DNA of 64,000 nucleotides from Bradysia coprophila (lineage: Eukaryota > Arthropoda > Insecta > Diptera > Sciaridae). The stretch lies in assembly GCF_014529535.1 (NCBI RefSeq), contig NC_050736.1, positions 496,001 through 560,000 on the forward strand, given 5' to 3'. The position numbers were made by a program, and so were the translations under genes. The first letter of the stretch is position 1; each line of letters opens with the position of its first letter. The notes below the pieces were generated by a model. It was not told the DNA's origin, made no database searches, and saw nothing but the letters and a program-made list of their open reading frames with translations. Below are positions 13,201 through 25,107 of the stretch, one piece after another.

Positions 13201-13759
13201 CGCTGCATTATTTATTGGTCACTTGGATTTTGTAACACTGGTTTTTCCATCTGTTTGACTATAAAGAGATTCCAATTTTTACTTGAAATCGACTTTAGAT
13301 TATTTACGAACTTTATATTTGTGTGGCAAATTATTTACAATTTCCTTATTTTATGTCAATAGGTCAAAATTTTTATCAGCAGCACTTGCATTCATTGATT
13401 TAAAATATTCTACACACTTTCCTATGTAACACTTACAACTAACTTACAACTATGCATTTGATCGTCATTTTTATCAAGAAAACTAAAGTCGTTCGTTTCG
13501 TAGCCGAATCATAAGCTCTCTATCAAAACACAAATTCCCCTTCCTTGTGAGTTAACACACAATGACTGCATCAAATAACTTAATCCATTGCACACAGTGG
13601 TTTTTGGTAAGACTTTCTACCCAGCATCAAATATTATTTATGAATGATCGGCAAACTGCGCAAACATCCGCCGCACAAACAATATGCAATAACAAAGCTT
13701 AATTTCTAATTGAAAATATTTCGTAATTGTTATAACCAGCAACGTCTTCCTGCATCATT
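10281..13759. other. Intergenic, no gene seen; diverged direct repeat
   Basis: No coding exon is recognised. The stretch 12290-12570 is similar in order to 12740-13050: both contain GAGTT, a TTTCCT run, a GAGGTG-ACACA motif, ATCCACGAAAC/CTTCACGAAAC and ACTTTTCTCAC. This suggests an old direct duplication of roughly 300 bp with much drift. Several open frames of up to 151 codons here have no family likeness. Confidence 0.4.
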
Positions 13760-13875
13760 CAGAGGCGCCGACTTCTAGGTGGCAATGGGTGCGCGAGCAC
13801 CCGACAAACGAGTTTGTTGGGTGCGTAGCACCCAATAAAATATTGATCAAATTAGTTAAAAACCGCATCATTTGT

Positions 13876-15214
13876 ATGTGTGTGAAGTACCTGCGAACTT
13901 GAACCTGCGAATTCTACATTATAGTCCGGTCGTTGTGACAATCATTTTACATGACTTTCTACTGATGAAAGTTTCAAGAATTCGCAGGTTCAAACCTGCG
14001 AACAAAAAAAATCACAGTTTCAAACCTGCAGAAAAAATTCGCTGGTTCAAATTCGCAGTTTCAAACCTGCCAAAAAACCAACGCAGGACCAACAGGGAAG
14101 TTGGAAGCTCTGGTTAAAAATTCGCAGGTTCCAAATGAAAATTAGGAGGTTTAGCTAGAAAAATCGCAGGTTCAAAACTAAAAATTGCGAGATTGTAGCG
14201 CTCCCACAGTGTCCTACTTTCCTACTTTGTCATTTTATTTCAAAATTTGTCCTACTTGTCCTACTGTCCTACGTAGGACACTTCGAGGACTTTAATTAAG
14301 TATAACAATCAAGCGGATTTTATGCTCTAAAAGTAAATTAAAATAATTTTCAACGAAACTTCATATAATTATTGGCTTAGATTATCAGAAATGAAAGATA
14401 TTCTTGGTCATTTTAAACATCCAGTTATTTCACGACTGACAAAAGCCACGCAAATGCTGTATTCAGCACAAACTTTCTGCATAATAAAGAGTCGATGCAA
14501 AGAACAACAGCTAGTCAAGGATGCTATTGATGCATATAAGCAACGCACCATGCAAATGCACGTCAAAATTACAGACAGTGTCCAAAAAATCTTCATACAA
14601 TTCACTTAAACTACAAAAAAGTAATTTTCATACAAACTTAGATACTGTCAATGTCACTTTTTTTTTGGTGCATCTGCATGGTGCGTTGATATAAGGGTGT
14701 TATAAATATTCCCATAACTGTTTGTCTCCTGTCACTTTGTTTAGATCTTCAAAAATTCTAAGGTGAGAAGAGCTGATCTTGAACATAAGGACAAAAAAAC
14801 GAAGAAAATATAAGGGAAATCGATAGATCGATTGGTCAGGAAATGGCAACGTTAAATGTGGCTGAAAAATTGTTGATCGACAGTAACAAATATTTGAGCA
14901 AAGTTGTAAATTCACGGCAGAGTAAATTAAACCAGGCAGGAGCGGCTCATTTTTAAAACGTCAAATAAGCAACAAATAAGGGACCTAATACACTGTATAA
15001 AAATGAACTCAAATGAACACTGACATGTAGGTTCAAAACTGGGAATTTTTTATTTCGCAGTTTTAAACCTGCGAATTTCTTAATTCGCAGTTTCAAACCT
15101 GCGAATTTTTTATAATTCCTGAAATCACTAAAACTTCATGTAAAATGATCGTCACAACGACCGGAATATAATGTAGAATTCGCAGGTTTAAGTTCGCAGG
15201 TACTTCACAGACAT
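13876..15214. mobile_element. Foldback-type element with repeat-bearing inverted arms, 9-bp target duplication
   Basis: The element starts ATGTGTGTGAAGTACCTGCG and ends with the inverse (AGGTACTTCACAGACAT). It is flanked by the 9-bp duplication ATCATTTGT (13867-13875 and 15215-15223). The arms, about 13876-14180 and 15030-15214, carry many copies of a short TTCGCAGGTT motif, as Foldback elements of flies do. The interior has a run of TCCTACTT-like repeats near 14205-14280, a 72-codon frame at 14391-14609 that I do not recognise, and half of a CACGGCAGAG MITE. Size, arm structure and duplication length fit a non-autonomous Foldback/Mutator-like element. Confidence 0.75.
14913..15027. mobile_element. 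Truncated CACGGCAGAG-family MITE inside the Foldback-type element
   Basis: It begins CACGGCAGAGTAAATTAAAC and runs to about ACACTGACAT. It matches, as reverse complement, the right half of the 4123-4324 copy. The other half is missing and the right arm of the Foldback-type element follows directly. This makes a third level of nesting. Confidence 0.7.
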
Positions 15215-15330
15215 ATCATTTGTGAACCAACTTAGTTCGTCCGTGCCTGGAAAAATTTCCCCTGCGGCGCTTTACATATTATGGACTTAAATGTTGCACC
15301 CAACAACCAAAACAAAAATCGGCGCCCCTG

Positions 15331-16065
15331 GCATCATTCGATACAAAATGGAATGCAAACACATTAATTGATTCATATTCTTCGTCTTATGTTTATGCGC
15401 AGCATTGACATTGTCCACCAAGTGATTCATATTCAAATGCATTGGGTTATCTGTAAATGATCTCTAATTCTTGCACAAGATAACGATGCGGTGTTACAAA
15501 TAATTTGATAAGCATGGTAACGAAACTATTCAAAAAACATTGTATAGTGAATTGTGCTTTAAACAAAGCGAAAAAACGAGAAAGAGCGAAAAAAAATCTG
15601 AGCAAGATAATGATATATGTGTAGTATACTGTGTAGTGCCCTGATTCAATAGCAACAACAGTCATTCACAAAATTCCGGTCTATTCATTCAATTACCAGC
15701 TTTAGACGATGTAGTGTCAAGATTAAACGAAATAACTGTTTTCAAGTAGTTACAAGTTCAAATTGTTTCTAAATTGATACGATCTTTGTTGACCCCGCTA
15801 ATTACTTTTTTCATCGGTTGTTTTTTCGGAATTATATGTTGATACAATCCAAAGTATTTTAAGTGTTATCGGGTCATACGATACTTTCGGGTTATATAAC
15901 ACGGTCTGTAACAGGATGTAGAAGACCGATCACGTCACTTGACTTACTTATCAATTGGTTCGGCTTCACATATTTAATTCATTGACCTTTACATACAAAA
16001 GAAAATAGACAAGCAAATAGATAAACACGAGACAGTTAATGTGATTTGAAGTGACAAGTGTTGCA
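15331..16065. other. Intergenic; upstream region of PISD
   Basis: It contains the right-hand 8-bp duplication of the hAT-type element and then AT-rich sequence up to the PISD start codon. No gene or repeat is recognised. Confidence 0.4.
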
Positions 16066-18737
16066 ATGGGTCGTTTTAGATTCTCTACGGTGACCCATGG
16101 AACCCAGAGGAATTGGACGCCGAGATGGTTTAATATTCGCAAATCATTCAAATCAACCGGCACAAATTCTAACTACGGCAAACCATTTAGCAACGGCGAA
16201 ACCGTTGAAATAACAAAGAAATTAGCAACCAAAGGTAATGGCGACCAGCAAGGTCAACAGCACTCCTCATCCAAAAAAGGTAAATTGAATAAATTGAAGA
16301 AATTCCACAAATTGTGGAGTTGGAAAGCGGGTGCTGGTTGGACAATTTTATCAGTTTTGGATTGGTGGTTATTGGCTGCAGGAGGCTGGCTAACATGGCG
16401 TGGTGTTTTTCTCAAATGGACACCACTGGGCTTGTGCTTGGTAGCCGCTGCCCAATGGACAATGATTAACGATGGGCCGAATGGCAAAGGGCAACCGAGA
16501 ACCGCTACCGCATGGCAGGTAAAATTTACATTTTCTAACTACTGTCAAGTGTTTTCCGATTCGTCTATTGTGAATATTCTCAGACAAATATTTATTGCTC
16601 GCTGCCACTCAGACTGATTAGTCGAGGATGGGGTTGGCTAGCTGATTGTCGTGTTCCGATACCCATTCGGCCTATAGTTTATGGATGCTATTCAACGGCA
16701 TTCGGTGTAAATATCGAAGAAGCTGCTGCGTCCGATTTCAAGTAAGTAGTCGGCAACCGTATGGTTATGGTTCATACAGAAATGTAGTATTTTGACTATA
16801 GAAGTAAAGGAAGACAGTAGTGTACGTCATTGTATTTTAAAATGATCGTTCGGAAGCAGTTAAGCATACATGAAGCATGCCTACACTGAACGTAGATTTT
16901 TTTTTTATTTAGACATTTAACTTTAACGAAGAAAACGTAAAATTAACAAATTCTTACAGTTTGTGATGAGTCAGGTAAATTAAATGGCATTTTTTTGTTG
17001 GTGTTTGGTGATTATATACTACTGTAAAATGCACTTTGTTTTGTTTGTTGGTTTTAATTTTGGGTGACGGTTGTTTTCTACATTAGTTTACAAATCTTCT
17101 CTGTCTTGTCATTGAAATGGATTATGAGGAAAAGTATTGAACTTAATACGAAGAAAAGTCTGCTTAAGTTTTATTATCCGGGGAGGAGCTAACTCCTCTC
17201 CAGCTTTCGTTCTTCGTTTCAATATTTCATAGAAATCTGCTCTAACCTACCTCATGCCTTCATGATTCATTTCTCAAATCAAGACAGAGTCAAAAATTAA
17301 ACTGAACCCACATTGGACAGTTGATTCGATAACTAACAAAGGAACAGTTACCATTCCTTTTCCTATTAACGTATCAACTCACTCATTTTCACCGTTATTT
17401 TTATTTGCATCACTACCATAAACTAACTCCAATCCAACTCTACCATTTAGAAAGTATCGAAGCATAGCAGAGTTCTTCACACGATCGTTGAAAGAAGATG
17501 CTCGAACTATCGACACTAATAGTTGTTTAGTATCACCAGCTGACGGAAGAGTATTACATTTTGGATTAGCTACCAACGAACAAGTTGAGCAAGTGAGTGT
17601 TTCCATAAATAGTTTTTCATGTACCTCTCAGCCGACACCAAAGAAAATTTATCCGACATTGGTTACAGGTCAAAGGTGTCACATACAGTCTTAAATCATT
17701 CCTAGGACCAGCCAACTGGGAGAATAAGTCTAGTCCAACTTATGTGGACACTATACGAATAAGGGATGATGAGGTGGGTTCGCACAGTTCATTTAAGTCC
17801 GGTTTCCACTTAAAAATGTTCGCCATAAGAGAGCACCGTGAAGGATTTGTATTGGTTGAAATTTGTCTCTCTCTCTCGTTTTTTAACCAATAAAAATCCT
17901 TCACAAAACTCTCTTACGACGCAATTTTTTAAGTGGAAACCAAGCCTTACTATACAGCCAGTTAGTAATGACATATTTTTGTCGTTTTAAGGAAACTGCC
18001 ATCTATCAATGCATCATATATCTTGCACCTGGTGATTACCATCGTTTCCATTCGCCAACAAAATGTAAGACAATTACGACTGTCTGGGTGTTGGATGTTA
18101 AAAGATTTTTTTTCTTCTAAATTTCTTGCAGGGACACCGAAGTTGAGACGTCACTTTTCCGGTGAATTGCTGTCAGTCAGTCCGAAGATTGCCCACTGGC
18201 TACCTGGATTGTTTAGTTTAAATGAAAGGGCACTGTACTTAGGTAGATGGCAACATGGATTTTTTAGTTTTGCCGCTGTCGGTGAGTACATAGGACATTA
18301 GTGGCGTTGGAAGGCGAATCATCGACAATTATTTTTGTCTATTTAGGTGCGACAAATGTTGGCTCCATTCAGATTTACATGGATGAGAGCTTGCAAACCA
18401 ACAAATGGCATGGTTTCAAAGTGGGAAAACTTAACAAAACGGAACATTTTGATGAGATCGAACTACCACAAGATACGATATTAGAAAAAGGCCAACTGCT
18501 CGGTCAATTTAATATGGGCAGCACAGTAGTTTTGATATTTGAAGCTCCAAAGTATTTTAAGTAATGGCAATTTCTAACTGTATTTAGTTTAACTGGCTGA
18601 CGGATTGAAAACCTTTTCTGAATTGCAGATTTTTCGTCGAACAAGGACAAACAATTAAAATGGGCGAGCCGCTTGGTTGTACGAAAAATCGTAGAAATTT
18701 TGATGAAATCAAAAATGAGATCGCTGCCGCTTCTTAA
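16066..18737 (+). CDS. PISD: Phosphatidylserine decarboxylase, mitochondrial
   Basis: Makes phosphatidylethanolamine from phosphatidylserine at the mitochondrial inner membrane. Eight exons: 16066-16518, 16584-16741, 17451-17592, 17669-17773, 17992-18064, 18132-18281, 18347-18560 and 18629-18737; 467 residues. The basic N terminus (MGRFRFSTVTHGTQRNWTPR) fits a mitochondrial targeting signal, and a hydrophobic segment lies near residues 95-135. Family blocks seen: SPADGRVLHFG, VKGVTYSLKSFLGP, YLAPGDYHRFHSP, HGFFSFAAVGATNVGSI and the self-cleavage site NMGST (Ser419), where most relatives have LGST. Cleavage before this Ser makes the pyruvoyl cofactor. A GTG at 16051 is in frame upstream, but the first ATG is at 16066. 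Intron 4 carries a small MITE. Convergent with Pol alpha. Confidence 0.93.
17793..17949. mobile_element. Intronic MITE with about 40-bp inverted ends
   Basis: It lies in PISD intron 4 (17774-17991). The left end TTAAGTCCGGTTTCCACTTA is matched by the inverse at 17926-17949 (AAGTGGAAACCAAGCCTTAC). The likeness continues inward through a shared TAAGAGAG motif. A short CT run sits in the loop. Target duplications are not clear. It makes up most of the intron. Confidence 0.65.
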
Positions 18738-19247
18738 CCGTTACCAAAAACTCATTTTTTAGAGATATTGCGTAGATTTGCTGACAATACGGCCAACTTT
18801 AAATATTTTTCACATTTTTAAAGAACTTAGAGAGACCGTTTTGTATGAACTAAAAACTAGGTTAAGTTGTTTGTAGTGCATATTGCACAGAGAAATCTAT
18901 TTAATCGAGGTCGCCATCAATGTTCCACTATTCACGATTGATAAGAAATGAATTTGGTGGACATTGATGAACCGGATGGAAGAGAGTTGCCTATAAAATA
19001 AAAGAAATTTTAGTTAACGCATGATGTGTGATAATACCTGCTCATGTAAAACAACGTTCTAATAAAGATGAAAAGTACAAAACTGAAAAATCGAATGGAA
19101 TTTTCATTCATTCGGTGGGTCCTCCATCTACAATGGTATTCGATCAATAACACAACCATGACAAGTTATTTTAAAATGAAAATTTATTAAGTTAAAATTA
19201 TGAGCGAAAAGGCATGTCTGCAACTTTAGTTTCTCTCAAAAATAATT
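18738..19247. other. Convergent 3' regions of PISD and Pol alpha
   Basis: No gene. AATAAA at 19061-19066 on the plus strand could serve PISD, and TTTATT near 19193 reads as AATAAA on the minus strand for Pol alpha. Confidence 0.45.
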
Positions 19248-22200
19248 TCAATTTAATGGAATTTGTTTAGGCACCGGCTGTAAGCGTTCAAAGAGCTTCG
19301 ACAGTTTGATAACGCAAAATGCTGACTGTGATAAAATCTGATCGATGGCATCCTTTAGAATCTTATACGAAGCTTCAACTTGTGGCGGAACTTTGATTTC
19401 TGTCGAACATGAATTGAACATAAGAATCGGATCAACTTCAGTTACCTGAAACATATTAATCGAAATACTTACGGGCCTCTGAATGAGCTTCCAAATCGAA
19501 CATGTACCGGAAGTAGGAGATTTGATCATTCAGCTCGCTTTCTGAATATTGCCGGAGCAAAAATCCAGTTTTACATTCACGACAAACGGGGCGATTGTTC
19601 ACAGTCACCTGGGAAAATGTTTGTGTTAGAATTGGCAACTACGACTTTCAAGAACATGTTCCATACGTGTGTGTACGTCCGGGTGTTGCTGTTGCAAGTA
19701 GGCTCGTCACAAACCAGCCAGTTTTCATAGAACCGACTGATACACTGACGAATGGTCAGTGTCAATTGATTCTGGATGTAAGCCACATGTTCATACGGAC
19801 GATCGCTGCATTCCGGATTCGAACATTGTTGCAGAGCCGATTCATTCTTTTTAAATGCTGACGCCTGCGTAAACGGAAATGAATGAAATTTTCAAATCTT
19901 TCTCGGTAAAACCGAGCCAAGCTCTACTTACAACCACATTTTCTGTCTTGCACGCTCTGCACTTGAACGTAAACCGTTTGCAGTATCGATATTTTTGTAG
20001 GGAAGTCTTGATGACTGACTCACCAATTCCAGCATCGGCTCTGTCTTGTTGTGCTCTGAAATTTTTCATTTTGTTGACCTGAACGAAACTGGTAAAAATG
20101 AAAGCGTTACCGTCGTGCAGCCTGAATGTATTTACTCGAATCGAGTCCCAAAAATGTAGCAATACGGCTTGCGTCAGTGCCCTCGATTGGTTCAACCAAA
20201 CGCGTCACAATGGGATGAATCTGTTTCTCCAAGTAGTACAATTTGTCCACCTTCAGATTGGGATTCGTTTTGAATTCGTCCATGTGGTAGCCACGTTGCA
20301 TGGGCGGTTTGTCGGTACCATCGTCACAGATGATGTAATTGATAGTGTCGCCTTTCTTGAATCGTTTCGTTTTGTTTGCGTTCAGTCTCAACGCGATTTG
20401 GACGTGCGGATTTTGCATAACGTTCGTGTAGTCTTTGGGCATTTTCTTCAACTGCTGCGTGATATTGAACAATGGCAATGGAGTAACGTCGTCTTCGATG
20501 TTCCGTTTGAATGTCTCGAGATGGGAGTGGATTGTGTCGATTCGGTCATCTATGGGACGATCGGTGTTGAACAATTCCTCAACGACCAATTTACCAGCCA
20601 TGATAGCGACTTGAGACCAATCTCGTCGCACGATATCCAAACCTTTCAACTGCTGACACGTTTCGAACTCTCCGGATTTCAATTTTGAAATGGTAACGGC
20701 GCCGTACTTTTTCTTTTTCAGCAACAGCATACACTTGAACACACCGTCAATGTCCAGTTCAACTTCTTTGTACACTTTGTTTACGGCTTGCTTAATTTGC
20801 TGTCCAATTCGCATCACTTGATCGTAATCCACACAATTCGAATTGATCATTATGCTGTCGGTGTCGCCGTAAATTACTTCGAAGTTCATTTTCTGCACCA
20901 AACTTTTCGTGTTCATCAAAATTTCTCGACCCTTGGCTGTAACCAGCGCACCAAGATGTTGGGCACGAAAACGAGAATTTGCAAAACCCAAACATCCGTA
21001 CATCGAATTGGCCGTAAGTTTCAGCGCTTGCTGTCTGGTGTGGTATTGCATTCGAACGATGCTCTTCAGATCAGGATTTGCCATCAGCTTTTTCACATCT
21101 CTACGACTCTCAACCAGACGGCGAATTTGTTTCGGTAAAATTCCTTGTTCAGTTCCTGGGTCGGGCAGGTCGGGAATAATTTCTTTGTTCACAGGATCGG
21201 TTACGGTTGTAAAGCAAATGTTGTACTCCTGAATGATACTCGGATACAGAGAGTTAAAGTCCATCAGCAAGATGAAGGTGTCATAGAATCCTTTGATCGG
21301 TTCCAGCACCATACCGCCTGCATATTGTGGCTTCTTCTTTCCAGCTGCTGGCGTTTCAGTAGCAAGCGTGTCGTTTGTTTCCCAACTCTTTTGGCGTATC
21401 CGTTTATCCGGCACAATGTAATCCTTTTCGAAGAAAGCATGCAACAGTAGATATTCGATCCGTTCTGAGCTCGCTCCCATCAACGTTTTTCCCATTAAAT
21501 TGCCACAAATGTTCGTCAACTGCAATGCCAGTGGTAGTACATTCATTTCGCACATCAGTCTAAGAATGGACATGCAGTCGTTCATCGTCAAGGTAATGAG
21601 TTTCATCACACCGGCACCGGTTTCATAGAACGCATACAAATCGTCATTGGAAATTTGCATGTGATCCTCTTCTTTGGTCTTCAGCAACTCCACACACAAT
21701 GTACCCAGATCGTAGCTGCGTAGTGATCTATGCAATTGTTCGGCTTGACTCTTAACATCGCACACCATACGGCCGATTATAACGTTGTCCCATTTCCATT
21801 TATTTTTGTTGCGAAATTTCAATCGACCCAGACAAGACCAATTGGAAATGTTGCTGTTGTTGATACGGTCCCAAATAACATCCAATTGACAGTCGTTCGC
21901 GTCGTTGACGACAATCAGATCAGGATCGATGCTCTTAAATGTAGCCAAGAACCACGACAACAATTCACGTTCCGAATCAGCTTTGACAATTTTCGTAATC
22001 TTGAATTCCTCATGCTTAGCCTTAATGTCCAACGGCCAATTCTGAGACTTTGGTCGAGTGTAACCGCAAAAGTGTTTCTGAAATTGTGGTCTCGGTGCTG
22101 GTTGATCGATGGGGAAATTGTTGTGATGCGCTATGGTGATCATGCACACCTCATTTTTGATTGTGTTCGGATTTAGCGACGATCGCACGTTTACAGTGGC

Positions 22201-24325
22201 CACAGCGACTGGTGGGGGATTTTTGCTTTGTACTTCGTTCACGGAAATCGATTGAATGTTTGGCACTGTCATTTCGGATTTGCACCAACTGAACATTGGT
22301 TGGTCGTTCATTTTGTAGTCTTTAAGGTTTAACCAACAGGGACCCTTGATTTTTCGATGAAGCAGAAACGTTTCCAACGACGAAGCATTCGTTCCAAAGA
22401 TGTGCGCAACGGTTTTGTACTTGTTGTTGAAGTATTTCATGTCGATAGGTTTGGTTCGACCATCATAACGGACCTGAAATTAATAGCCACTTAGTGCTCA
22501 TACTTCATTTCCGAGAACTTGGTTGTACAAACCTCCAAATACTCGCAGGTCATTGGAACATTTACATCCGGTACACTGAACGCAAAGTTCTTTGTGACAG
22601 GCTTCGAACGAAACTCGCCAATTCCATTCTTCTTGGCAATCGAATCGCGGAATTCCTCGTAAACAGCTTTCATAGTTACAGGGGTTTTTGTCAGACGATT
22701 AGTGTCCGTGTCCATGACCTTAATAAATTGGAAATTAAAATTAAATCAAAAAAGAAGAAGGAAAAATCAAGCGGGACGTACAAACTCTCTCGGCAGAACG
22801 TAGATGCAATGATCAACATTCTCTACTTTCACGCAGATCGATTTGTATTCGGTTGACCGTGCGTTTTTGTTATCAGCCGCAATTTTACCAAACAAGAAAA
22901 TTTGACCCGGATTGTTCGGATGTTCCCAGGCGTCCCAGTACCAGAATTTCATGTCACTTTGCTTGTCATCGGTCACCATTGCATCATCAACGACATCAGC
23001 AACGGCGTTTATCAAATCAGCATCGTCATCATCTTCCATGCTAAATGCACTGTCCCAATTCGGACGAATATTCGCAAAAATGTCAGACGTTTTGACCGCA
23101 GATTTTGCTTTGGCATCCGGTGAATCGATTTGTTTGGTCACAGGTTCCTCTACTTTTACCGATACATTAGCATTCTCTACCAAATTGAGATCGTCAGTTT
23201 CTAGCACACTGAAATCAATGTCGTCATCGTCGCCAAAGTGATCAATTTCATGAGTATCGCCGTTGGTCATTTCCATCTTAGTTTCTGCTACAGCCTTGGG
23301 TTCTTCGATTTTAAAGACGTTTCTTGGAACCGATTTGACCGTTGTTGCTCTAGTGTTTGCCGATAAGGCGGTGGACTTGACGACGTCTGTTTTAATTACT
23401 TTGGCTGGCTTCATGATTTTCTCCAAGATTTCCTGAAACGATCACAAAACGGCAATCAGTTATGACGAAACATTATAGAGAGACATGAGCTACGTACATC
23501 ATCACTAGCTGTATCAACCTCTTTCAACTCGCGCTTTTTTAGCACATTCTTCGAAAAACTGGCCATATAATCGTTAATCGCCTTCTTCTCTTCTTGTACT
23601 GCCTTAAGTGACGAAGTTGAATGAGGCGTTGCACTCACAACATTAGCTGTGTTACCATCCAGCTCACATAGAATATCAGCCAAGATGTTGTCATCCTCCA
23701 ACTTGACGTTACTCTAAAAGGGATCGCTATTAGTCTGATGTCTGAAAAACATAAGTTTGACGGGCAGTCCTACATCCTTCTTCTTTGGAACAGCGTTGCC
23801 AAACAAACTCTTAATGGATCCTTTGCCCTGTACTGGATCTCCAATGTCTTTCACTCTCTTCTTGTCACTTCTCTTCGTTTTGCTGACGTTTTTACGAGGT
23901 AGATCTTCTTCGTCATCGTCAAATATTTCCCGTCCATCCTCGACATAGCCCGTGCCATCTGATATATCACAATTATGTTAGTTACAATATATCGGGGATC
24001 AGTAATAATTTACCATCTTCAATCCAATCGTCCAGGGCTCTTGACGTCACTCTGTTGGAGTATTCCTGTTCGTCTACTTCGTCGTAAACATTGTCCACAT
24101 CTTCGCTGATTTCGTATTTGTGTTTGGAACCTTTAAGCTCCTTCAATTTGGCCAATGCAGCGAAGCGCCCATGCTTGTCGATTCTCTGTCTTTTCGCTCG
24201 ATGATTTGCTGTGAACGAATTTTTGGTCATTTTTACCGTTTCAAAGTCAATTTCAAGGTAATTTCTGCTTCAGTTAGAAGCTCGTGATGTTTACTGTATC
24301 GAAACTTACATGGGGACTCATCCAT
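19248..24325 (-). CDS. PolA1: DNA polymerase alpha catalytic subunit
   Basis: B-family polymerase of the Pol alpha-primase complex in the nucleus; it extends RNA primers at origins and Okazaki fragments. Exons (minus): 24310-24325, 24014-24208, 23774-23958, 23498-23713, 22782-23432, 22533-22718, 20111-22473, 19932-20055, 19667-19864, 19473-19608 and 19248-19435; 1,485 residues (Drosophila about 1,490). The start is a 16-nt exon giving MDESP, which joins to [19 protein letters not shown], the family N terminus; the ATG at 24230 lies in the intron. Polymerase motifs: [10 protein letters not shown] near residue 888, KLTANSMYG near 968 and YGDTDS near 1018. Exonuclease acidic motifs are absent, as usual for alpha. 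C-terminal Cys pairs (CRAC, CDEPTC, CREC) form the zinc sites that bind subunit B. The last intron (19436-19472, 37 bp) is unusually short and its acceptor is the least certain junction. Confidence 0.96.
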
Positions 24326-25107
24326 TTTTACGTTAGATTCATTTATTTTAGTTAAAATACTTCGCAGATCAAATACTTGTCTTTCGCAGAAGTTTTCTGA
24401 AAAGAGCGCGAAACTTATCGAGTTGTCATTATTGTATTTAGGTTCTTCTTCTTATTCAAAATTATCGGTGTCATAACACCGAATTTTTACGAATTTGAAT
24501 TTTGGTTGGATGAGGATGACATCGGATGATGTCCATTGATGGATTCGCGATTTTCAGTTCTGCTAATTCGTTTCAACTTTATGTATCAAAATTAGATGGT
24601 TGAAACATGAAAAGCAACATAGATTCATGTATTAAAATAGTGCGGTTTCCCATTTTCTTCATATTCCCGCTAGGTGTCACCTTTGTCAGCACCTTTAGCC
24701 ACCTGTCTGAGAAAATAGTAATTAACAATCTGTCAACAAACGCAACAAACACTCCTCCTGTCGCCTTGAATTCTTCAATAAACTATATTTTAGAGTATAG
24801 CTTTTGTTAAAATTAAATAATTCGAACCAGGCACCTGGTTTCTCAACAATTTGATTTTAATAAGCTTTCGAAAATAATGTAAAATTTAACGGACAGCCGA
24901 TAGATTGAAAGGAAGAGTAAGTAAATTGTAGAATCTATGGTCAGATGGTAGATTACTTGGCTTTTGTTATTTTTTTTCGTTTCGCTTTGACATTACACCT
25001 ATCAATTTTGCTAAACAAAAACGCACACATCGACATCTCAGTTAACGGAGGTTATTTCGCAACGATTAGAAATTTAAACTAAAAGTCTTTTCCTAAAATT
25101 AAAAAAA
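24326..25107. promoter_or_regulatory. Divergent upstream region between Pol alpha and TRPT1
   Basis: About 780 bp separate the two divergent start codons, so both promoters should lie here. I see no TATA box at a convincing place and no repeat. An open frame at 24607-24810 has a hydrophobic stretch but no family likeness. Confidence 0.4.

Larger units (their letters stand above)
13760..15330. mobile_element. hAT-type MITE, split by a Foldback-type element
   Basis: The ends CAGAGGCGCCGA (13760) and TCGGCGCCCCTG (ending 15330) are inverted copies with one mismatch. They are flanked by the exact 8-bp duplication GCATCATT (13752-13759 and 15331-15338), the hallmark of hAT transposons. Only about 230 bp belong to this element (13760-13875 and 15215-15330, sharing GGGTGC / GCACCC motifs). 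The rest is the younger insertion at 13876-15214. Confidence 0.8.

Noticed and set aside
20098-20688. 196-codon plus-strand frame
   Set aside because: It is the antisense shadow of the large Pol alpha exon.
24014-24230. ATG at 24230 as the Pol alpha start
   Set aside because: The 16-nt upstream exon gives the conserved N terminus; MTKNSFTA is intronic.
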